From an uncultured Prevotellaceae bacterium (lineage in GTDB: Bacteria > Bacteroidota > Bacteroidia > Bacteroidales > Bacteroidaceae), in the NCBI GenBank assembly GCA_937900485.1, contig CALCEL010000115.1:1-16986 (forward strand): a stretch of DNA of 16,986 nt, given 5' to 3'. Below, in pieces: positions 1-5,029 of this stretch. Below the pieces are notes generated by a model, which saw only the letters and a list, made by a program, of their open reading frames with translations, was not told where the DNA came from and did no database searches. Positions within the stretch are counted from its first letter, which is position 1, and the number at the start of each line of letters is the position of its first letter. The translations under genes were made by a program, and so were the position numbers.

Positions 1-177
1 ATTTTAATGGCAACAACTTCCTTCATTCTTTTGAAATTATTTAGGACACTATTGGTCTATTGTATGTGAATTGATTCGCTTTGCATTATTTCGTTCATGG
101 GAATGATGTGATTTAACTATTTTCGTTAAATTCGCGCAGCGAACGCCATGTGATCATGGAAATCAACAGGAAATATT

Positions 178-972
178 ATGAAACAATATTTGAATCTTCT
201 TGAGCGTATACTCACAGAAGGTGTACAGAAAGGGGACAGGACAGGAACAGGTACGTTGTCCGTGTTCGGCAATCAGATGAGATTTAGCTTGGAGGATGGT
301 TTTCCGCTGCTTACCACTAAGAAGCTTCATCTCAAGTCAATCATTTACGAGTTGCTGTGGTTCTTGAGAGGCGACACGAACGCTAAGTGGTTACAGGAGC
401 GTGGAGTGCGTATATGGAACGAGTGGGCTGATGAGGACGGTAACCTTGGACATATCTATGGTTACCAGTGGCGCTCGTGGCCGGACTATAATGGCGGGCA
501 TATAGATCAGATAACGGATGTCATAGATCAGATAAAGAATAACCCTGACTCGAGGAGACTTATCGTCAGTGCGTGGAACGTGGCTGACATAGAGAACATG
601 AACCTTCCTCCGTGTCATATCCTCTTTCAGTTCTATGTGGCTGACGGACGTCTCTCATTGCAATTGTACCAGCGCAGCGCCGACACGTTTCTCGGTGTGC
701 CGTTCAATATCGCCAGCTATGCGTTGCTGTTGATGATGGTAGCGCAGGTGACGGGTCTTAAGGCTGGTGACTTTGTGTACACGACAGGTGACACGCATCT
801 GTATCTCAATCACACAGAGCAGGCCCGTCTGCAGTTGACGAGAGAGCCGAGGAAACTTCCTAAGATGATACTGAATCCGGACGTGAAGTCAATATTTGAC
901 TTCAAATACGAGGATTTCACATTGGTGGACTATGACCCACATCCACATATAAAGGCGGAGGTTAGCGTATGA
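178..972 (+). CDS. thyA: Thymidylate synthase ThyA
   Basis: This cytoplasmic enzyme methylates dUMP to dTMP with methylene-tetrahydrofolate and releases dihydrofolate. The protein is 264 aa, the length of E. coli ThyA, and key residues sit at the same numbers. These are Arg21 in GDRTGTG, catalytic Cys146 in LPPCHILFQFYV, and QRSAD with Arg166 and Asp169. The dUMP-binding Asn177 lies in GVPFNIASY, and the C-terminus ends in a hydrophobic Val as usual. The start ATG at 178 gives the canonical MKQYLNLLERIL N-terminus and follows a short purine stretch (AGGAAA) about 5 nt upstream. The stop overlaps the folA start by 4 nt (ATGA), so the two are translationally coupled. This makes sense because ThyA uses up reduced folate and DHFR regenerates it. 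Nothing in the gene looks damaged. Confidence 0.98.
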   Translation: MKQYLNLLERILTEGVQKGDRTGTGTLSVFGNQMRFSLEDGFPLLTTKKLHLKSIIYELLWFLRGDTNAKWLQERGVRIWNEWADEDGNLGHIYGYQWRSWPDYNGGHIDQITDVIDQIKNNPDSRRLIVSAWNVADIENMNLPPCHILFQFYVADGRLSLQLYQRSADTFLGVPFNIASYALLLMMVAQVTGLKAGDFVYTTGDTHLYLNHTEQARLQLTREPRKLPKMILNPDVKSIFDFKYEDFTLVDYDPHPHIKAEVSV

Positions 973-1460
973 TTTCTATTATCGTGGCAATAGCAGAGAA
1001 TAACGCTATTGGTTTTGAGAATAAACTGATATATTGGTTACCTAATGACTTGAAACGTTTCAAGTCGCTCACTACGGGTAACACGGTCGTTATGGGAAGG
1101 AAAACATTTGAGAGTCTTCCTAAGGGAGCTCTTCCCAACCGTAGGAATATTGTTCTGTCGCGTGGCGGTAAGCCAGAGGAATTTCCCGGGGCTGACCTAT
1201 TTGGTAGTCTTCATGAAGCTTTGGCTTCATGTGAGGGTGACGTTTTCATCATTGGTGGAGCGTCAGTCTATGGGGAAGCGTTCGCCGTGGCGGACAGGCT
1301 ATGTGTGACGTATGTATATGACACGCCGGAGAAAGCTGACACGTTCTTTCCGGAGATAGACAAGAGTGTGTGGGAAGAGGTGTCGAGAGAGGAGCATAAC
1401 AAAGACGAAAAGCATACCCAAAGGTATGCTTTCGTGGACTTCATCAGAAAGAAGAAGTGA
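969..1460 (+). CDS. folA: Dihydrofolate reductase
   Basis: DHFR reduces dihydrofolate to tetrahydrofolate with NADPH and recycles the product of ThyA, encoded just upstream with a 4-nt overlap. The protein is 163 aa, a normal bacterial length. Visible signatures are MISIIVAIAENNAIG at the N-terminus, LPNDLKRFK with Asp27 as the substrate-binding acid, and GRKTFESLP for the NADPH loop. The IIGGASVYGEA segment carries the Gly-Gly cofactor motif, and the C-terminal half has the usual beta-strand pattern. One oddity is that the tryptophan usually one residue before the xLPxDL motif (Trp22 in E. coli) is moved: the segment reads IYWLPNDL, so Tyr is at position 22 and Trp at 23. I recall the same arrangement from other Bacteroidales chromosomal DHFRs, so it is probably lineage-typical and not acquired. 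A strong hairpin lies inside the 3' end of the gene. Confidence 0.96.
   Translation: MISIIVAIAENNAIGFENKLIYWLPNDLKRFKSLTTGNTVVMGRKTFESLPKGALPNRRNIVLSRGGKPEEFPGADLFGSLHEALASCEGDVFIIGGASVYGEAFAVADRLCVTYVYDTPEKADTFFPEIDKSVWEEVSREEHNKDEKHTQRYAFVDFIRKKK
1405..1435. other. Hairpin inside the 3' end of folA
   Basis: AAAGCATACC (1409-1418) is the perfect inverse of GGTATGCTTT (1423-1432) around a 4-nt CAAA loop. ACG/CGT extends the stem outside a single bulged A. It lies in the last codons of folA, about 25 nt before the stop. No T-run follows, so it is not a standard intrinsic terminator. It might act as a 3' mRNA stabiliser or a weak bidirectional stop between folA and the convergent regulator gene. 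Confidence 0.5.
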
Positions 1461-1503
1461 TGTCGTATGGCTCGTGGTTTCTGAAGATAGACACCGCTGA
1501 GCC

Positions 1504-2001
1504 TTATTCCTCAGATTCGGCAGCCTTATCCTTGTCTTTCCATGCTGGAACAGGGATCTGCCTCTTGATGGCCTCATTGAATGATATGATGGTCTCAGAT
1601 CGGCTGAGACCCAGCGGCTGCAGTTTGTCGTGGATAATCGTGAGCAGATGGTGGTTGTTTCTTGCGTACAATTTGATGAATAAATCGTACCCGCCGGTGG
1701 TGTAGTGACACTCGACAACCTCAGGAATGTTTTTCAGAGCCTCCACGACCTTGTCGAAAGAGCCTACATCCTTGAGGTAGAGTCCCATATACGCACATGT
1801 CTCATAACCCATAATCTCTGGGTCGAGGTTGAACTGTGAACCCTTGATGATGCCCATTTTGGTGAGTTTCTGAATCCTCTGATGTATAGCGGCACCTGAA
1901 ACGTTGCATACTCTCGCCACTTCCAAAAAAGGTACACGTGCGTTGTCTGCCACCATTTGCAGAATTTGACTATCTAACTGATCTAGTTGAATATCTGACA
2001 T
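1504..2001 (-). CDS. Lrp/AsnC-family transcriptional regulator
   Basis: This is a 165-aa member of the feast/famine (Lrp/AsnC) family, proteins that bind DNA as dimers or octamers and usually sense an amino acid. Residues about 5-50 form the winged helix-turn-helix, with LDQLDSQILQMVADNAR followed by VSGAAIHQRIQKLTKMGII. Residues about 65-150 are the RAM ligand-binding domain, with the typical TTGGYDLFIKLYA signature around Gly103-Gly104 and LSRSETIISF near the end. The tail after residue 150 (WKDKDKAAESEE) is charged and short. The gene is transcribed toward folA (44-nt convergent gap) and divergent from the methyltransferase gene at 2088. The 86-bp shared upstream region is AT-rich and contains a good Bacteroidota -7 element for this gene, and could hold autoregulatory sites. 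The ligand and targets cannot be told from sequence. Confidence 0.93.
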   Translation of the reverse strand: MSDIQLDQLDSQILQMVADNARVPFLEVARVCNVSGAAIHQRIQKLTKMGIIKGSQFNLDPEIMGYETCAYMGLYLKDVGSFDKVVEALKNIPEVVECHYTTGGYDLFIKLYARNNHHLLTIIHDKLQPLGLSRSETIISFNEAIKRQIPVPAWKDKDKAAESEE

Positions 2002-2027
2002 AGTTAATGTGATGTTATAATTTTGAA

Positions 2028-2037
2028 TGCAAAGATA
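2028..2037 (-). promoter_or_regulatory. Bacteroidota-type -7 promoter element for the Lrp-family gene
   Basis: Reading the minus strand, TATCTTTGCA matches the Bacteroidota sigma consensus TAnnTTTG exactly, 27 nt before the start codon at 2001. A TTTC lies about 16-17 nt farther upstream, a poor match to the -33 TTTG, separated by an A-tract. A short leader is usual in this phylum. Confidence 0.5.
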
Positions 2038-2087
2038 ATTTTTTTTTCTGAAATAATATTTTTAAGAGATAAAAAATAACATTTCGT

Positions 2088-3461
2088 ATGAATTTACCAC
2101 AGGATTTCTTACATATCATGGAAGAACAAATAGGAAAGGATGAGACTGAGTCACTTTGCGCGTCTCTTTCTTCTGCCCCTTCCGTCTCTATACGTGTGAA
2201 TAAGAAAAAGATGCGTGAGGATCTCTTCGAGGATATGTCATCGTTGGTGAGTGAGAAAGTGAAGTGGTGTGACGATGGGTATTATTTGTCAGAGCGACCG
2301 TCGTTTACTCTTGACCCTCTCTTCCATGCGGGTGCGTATTACGTGCAGGAGGCTTCGTCGATGTTTATCCATCATGTGATTAAGAAGTACATTGACGAGC
2401 CAGTGGTGGCGTTGGACCTGTGTGCGGCTCCTGGAGGTAAGTCCACTTTGGCTTTGTCCGCTTTGCCTGAGGGCTCAGTGCTCGTGGCAAACGAGATTGT
2501 GAGACAGAGATGTCAGGTGCTTGCCGAAAATATAATAAAGTGGGGATGTCCGGATGTCATCGTCACCAATAATGCGTCGGAGGACTTCACGGATTTCCAA
2601 GGATGTTTCGATCTCGTTATTTGTGACGCTCCATGCTCAGGTGAGGGGATGTTCAGAAAGGACGAGAAGGCAGTGGAGGAGTGGAGCATGCGTAATGTGG
2701 ATATGTGCTGGCAGAGACAACACGAGATAGTGTCTAACATTTGGAAGTGTGTGCGTCCCGGTGGTATTCTTGTTTACAGCACGTGTACCTTCAATCATCT
2801 TGAAGATGAGGATATGGTGCGTTGGATGTGTGAAGATCTGGGAGCCGAAAGACTGCCGCTGCTCGATGATAGTGAGTGGGCTATATCAGACGGACACTTC
2901 TTCCCGCATAAGGTGCGTGGAGAAGGATTTTTTGTGTGTCCGGTACGTAAGCCTGAGGATGCCGATGACGTGACAGTAGAGAAGGAGAGGAAGACGAAAG
3001 GAAAGAACAAGGACAAGGATCATGATGTGGTGGGAAATAATTCCGCTTATATGCCGGAACTGCGACGCTTGCTGAACAATCCGGAGAATATGACATTCTT
3101 TGCCGAGGATAATGACTTCGTTGCTTTCCCAACAAAACACCTGGATGTGTTAAGACGGGCGAGAAAGTCCTTGAGGATCGTGAGTTACGGAGTGAAGATA
3201 GCTACGCTGAAAGGCAAGAAGATGCAGCCGGAGCACGGGCTGGCGATGTCAACGGAGATGAATGACGATTGTTTTCACTCTGTGGACCTGACGCTGGAGG
3301 ATGCCTTGGCTTATCTCAGAGCTGAAGCTATAACTGTGGATGCGCCAAAGGGATATGTGGCACTGAAATACAAAGGACTGACTCTCGGTTTTGGTAATAA
3401 TGTTGGCAATAGGGTTAATAATCTCTATCCTTCAGAATGGAAAATAAGAAAAAAATCGTAA
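2088..3461 (+). CDS. rsmF: RsmF-like rRNA (cytosine-C5) methyltransferase, NOL1/NOP2/Sun family
   Basis: This SAM-dependent enzyme probably makes m5C in 16S rRNA (the RsmF/YebU role at position 1407). The protein is 457 aa, against about 480 for E. coli RsmF. Residues about 1-105 are the N-terminal RNA-binding region ending in YYVQEASSMF. The SAM motif I is LDLCAAPGGKST (110-120). Motif IV is DAPCSGEGMFRKD with Cys183, and motif VI is YSTCTFNHLEDE with catalytic Cys233; the two-cysteine arrangement is diagnostic of m5C RNA methyltransferases. A Lys/Glu/Asp-rich linker (about 288-316) leads to a C-terminal PUA-like domain (about 320-457). The gene is divergent from the Lrp-family gene. The exact target nucleotide is inferred from domain layout, and another m5C site cannot be excluded. 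Confidence 0.92.
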   Translation: MNLPQDFLHIMEEQIGKDETESLCASLSSAPSVSIRVNKKKMREDLFEDMSSLVSEKVKWCDDGYYLSERPSFTLDPLFHAGAYYVQEASSMFIHHVIKKYIDEPVVALDLCAAPGGKSTLALSALPEGSVLVANEIVRQRCQVLAENIIKWGCPDVIVTNNASEDFTDFQGCFDLVICDAPCSGEGMFRKDEKAVEEWSMRNVDMCWQRQHEIVSNIWKCVRPGGILVYSTCTFNHLEDEDMVRWMCEDLGAERLPLLDDSEWAISDGHFFPHKVRGEGFFVCPVRKPEDADDVTVEKERKTKGKNKDKDHDVVGNNSAYMPELRRLLNNPENMTFFAEDNDFVAFPTKHLDVLRRARKSLRIVSYGVKIATLKGKKMQPEHGLAMSTEMNDDCFHSVDLTLEDALAYLRAEAITVDAPKGYVALKYKGLTLGFGNNVGNRVNNLYPSEWKIRKKS

Positions 3462-3538
3462 CTTCGCGTTTGATGGGCGCTTGTGGGCGTCACACATGAG
3501 GTAACGAGAGTAAATGACAACAAAAGCGTGTCGAGAAT

Positions 3539-4108
3539 ATGCAAAATTTATACATAAGATATTTTGATAGAGAAGCCGTCGTCACTTCTGTTGACGAGGC
3601 CATGGATTTTCTTTGTTCTATAAGGGAGATTAAGATTGAGACCAACGTCGCTGATAGGATTAACGCTTTTCTTGAGTCTGGTAACATGTATCCTTTCAGA
3701 CTGAAGGTCAGCTACAGTAACTATGTGCTCTTCCTGAAGACTGAAGCTAATTCTCTGGACGAGTTCCGTGAGATTGAGGAGATGAGACGCTCTCAGAAGA
3801 TTGACGAGCACTCAAGAACGATGAGTATTGCGGAGAAGAAGAAGTCTATAATGGACGAGCTGAAAACAATTAATCCGGGTTGGTATGAAGGCTCTTTGCT
3901 CTTCAAAAGGGTGGTGATGGTGCCTGAGACTGGTAAGTTTGAGTATCAGGACACACGTTTCACCGTACGTTGTCTGGCGGAGTCTGCTTTGGAGTGTTAT
4001 GAGAGAATGATTGATAATCTTAAGTGTAGGAGAGACGTCGATCAGCGTAGCCAGTTCCCGTCTGCTAAGAGTAGTAACTTCTCGTATAAGTTTCTTTGTG
4101 AGGCTTAA
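3539..4108 (+). CDS. Conserved-looking hypothetical protein, 189 aa
   Basis: I do not recognise the family. The protein is soluble, with no signal peptide and no membrane segment. Its start is MQNLYIRYFDREAVVTSVDE, with a second short strand pattern at 52-67 (PFRLKVSYSNYVLFLKT). A charged helical stretch covers about 72-112 (Glu/Arg/Lys-rich), followed by NPGWYEGSLLFKRVVM and a Cys-containing C-terminal part. Codon use resembles its neighbours, so it is probably native. It follows rsmF by 77 nt on the same strand and is closed by two hairpin terminators, so it may be co-transcribed with rsmF. A TAACTTCG sequence at 3459-3466 could instead be a weak -7 element of its own. No function is proposed. 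Confidence 0.75.
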   Translation: MQNLYIRYFDREAVVTSVDEAMDFLCSIREIKIETNVADRINAFLESGNMYPFRLKVSYSNYVLFLKTEANSLDEFREIEEMRRSQKIDEHSRTMSIAEKKKSIMDELKTINPGWYEGSLLFKRVVMVPETGKFEYQDTRFTVRCLAESALECYERMIDNLKCRRDVDQRSQFPSAKSSNFSYKFLCEA

Positions 4109-4121
4109 GTGACTTAGATAT

Positions 4122-4154
4122 AAAGGAGGATGTGTCACATCCTCCTTTTTTATT
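4122..4154 (+). terminator. Intrinsic terminator after the 189-aa gene
   Basis: AAAGGAGGATGTG (4122-4134) is the inverse of CACATCCTCCTTT (4136-4148) and runs straight into a T-rich tail, 14 nt after the stop codon. The stem is GC-rich in an AT-rich context, a classic Rho-independent terminator. Confidence 0.85.
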
Positions 4155-4160
4155 TTCCAT

Positions 4161-4194
4161 AATGTGACGTGTTGCCTTACACGTCACATTTTTT
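4161..4194 (+). terminator. Second, tandem hairpin terminator
   Basis: AATGTGACGTG (4161-4171) pairs perfectly with CACGTCACATT (4180-4190) around an 8-nt loop, and a run of T follows directly. It lies 7 nt after the first terminator and would back it up. Its TGTGAC motif recurs several times in the next 750 bp. Confidence 0.7.
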
Positions 4195-4258
4195 GTGCTG
4201 TCCGCTGTTTTATTCGCAACGTGTGAAATCTATGTACGGAGCGGCTGACAGGTGTGTT

Positions 4259-4462
4259 CTACTCGTCAGCAGCAGTTCGCGCTTTTTCCGACATTCTCTG
4301 TCTCCATGCGTATTTGATGGCTTGATTCTCAGATAGAAATGCTATCCGGTCAATACAACAGAGTGCGTAAAATCCATCGGAGAAACGGAAATAAGTCGAT
4401 AAGAATTGGTGGAATAATGGACAATTTTGCTTGTGACGAAATATCCCATGCCTGTTTTTGAC
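4259..4462 (-). other. Startless 67-codon open frame, possible gene remnant or repeat-encoded peptide
   Basis: On the minus strand a frame runs uninterrupted from just after a TAA (upstream of 4462) to a TAG at 4259-4261. It has no ATG, GTG or TTG near its beginning; the first Met is residue 57. The predicted peptide looks protein-like, with segments HQFLSTYFRFSDGFYALCC, LSENQAIKYAWRQRMSEK and a TAADE end. I have an unverified impression that similar short frames occur repeatedly in Prevotella genomes. It may be the 3' end of a decayed gene or part of a dispersed repeat. Confidence 0.35.
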
Positions 4463-4502
4463 TTAAAATAGGTTAACTTGTTGATAATCTTAAAACAAGG
4501 CT

Positions 4503-4621
4503 TCTGAAAATCTTAGGTCTCTTTTTTGAAATACTCAGGTTAGGTTGTGGTATATATTCAGGTCTGAGAATTTAAAAATCCTAACCTGAACTTTTCAACG
4601 TCCTAACCTAAGATTTTCAGA
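4503..4621. repeat. 119-bp symmetric nested inverted repeat with periodic AGGT units
   Basis: Two inverted-repeat pairs share one centre at 4562. The outer arms are TCTGAAAATCTTAGG (4503-4517) and its exact inverse (4607-4621). The inner arms are TCAGGTTAGG (4535-4544) and its exact inverse (4580-4589). The arm-to-arm spacers are both 17 nt. AGGT occurs at 4515, 4537 and 4560 and its complement ACCT at 4584 and 4606, spaced 22-24 bp. A further AGGT at 4470 is two periods upstream. This could fold as a long RNA hairpin, bind a protein in phase with about two helical turns, or be a small non-autonomous mobile element. Confidence 0.7.
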
Positions 4622-4655
4622 CGCCGAATAAGACACGGGAAAATTGTAGAAGTCA

Positions 4656-4720
4656 TTTTTCCGTTGTCACGTGTCAACGAAAAAAGAGGAATATTGGACA
4701 ATGAAAAATGTGCGAAATGG
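4656..4720 (+). repeat. Copy A of a dispersed repeat with CACGTG-centred dyad
   Basis: Positions 4656-4685 form a 30-bp dyad centred on CACGTG (4668-4673), with 13 of 15 base pairs complementary and T-tract/A-tract ends. Positions 4666-4720 match the complement of 16932-16986 at 47 of 55 bases without gaps. Read from the GTG at 4671, the frame encodes STKKEEYWTMKNVRNG and stops at 4749; the other copy encodes STEKEEFRTAKNVRNG in the same frame. Confidence 0.75.
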
Positions 4721-4941
4721 TATGGCTATTTTAGAGAGTAAAAATGAATAATTGCCAGTGGTTTATATGTGACTAAACAGTCGGAAAAGATGGAAGAACA
4801 TGAAAAGATGTGGCTTCACACTAATCTTTATGCTTCATGGTATAATCACCTGACGTTTGCTTTGGTGGCAGGATCGGCTGGTCACATTTTTTGTTGTTCT
4901 GATGTGACAGGTAAACGAATGTATGGCTTTGTATATAACAT

Positions 4942-4978
4942 AAAAAATCCCAATTCCTATTTTATAAAGATTTGGGAT
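4942..4978 (-). terminator. Intrinsic terminator of the PorE-like gene
   Basis: On the minus strand ATCCCAA (from 4978) pairs with TTGGGAT (to 4947), followed by a T-run at 4946-4942. It lies about 50 nt after the stop codon of the leftward gene at 5030. Confidence 0.7.
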
Positions 4979-5029
4979 AGGGGATATTATGTTTGACGGT
5001 AGGTGATGCTGTTGTCTGTCTGCTGTTTG

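Larger units (their letters stand above)
4195..5029. other. 835-bp region with repeats and no convincing gene
   Basis: This stretch lies between the tandem terminators of the rightward genes and the end of the leftward PorE-like gene. It holds a startless open frame, a nested inverted repeat and a CACGTG-centred dyad repeat, each listed separately, plus a hairpin GTCACAT/ATGTGAC (4881-4887 with 4902-4908) and the terminator of the PorE-like gene. A 75-codon frame at 4769-4996 opens with GTG and runs through both the hairpin and the terminator, so I do not call it a gene. The region reads as accumulated intergenic repeats or gene remnants. Confidence 0.6.

Noticed and set aside
1..177. Possible 3' end of an upstream gene or a riboswitch before thyA
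   Set aside because: No long open frame, no conserved riboswitch-like structure and no strong hairpin are visible; only a weak TATTTTCG promoter-like sequence at 118-125.
4503..4621. CRISPR array or iteron-type origin in the periodic repeat
   Set aside because: The units are only about 8-15 nt, diverge, and invert at the centre; there are no spacers of CRISPR type, no cas genes, and no replication initiator gene nearby.
4769..4996. 75-codon plus-strand frame in the repeat region
   Set aside because: It starts with GTG, has no recognisable domain or upstream promoter, and runs through a hairpin and the minus-strand terminator of the PorE-like gene.
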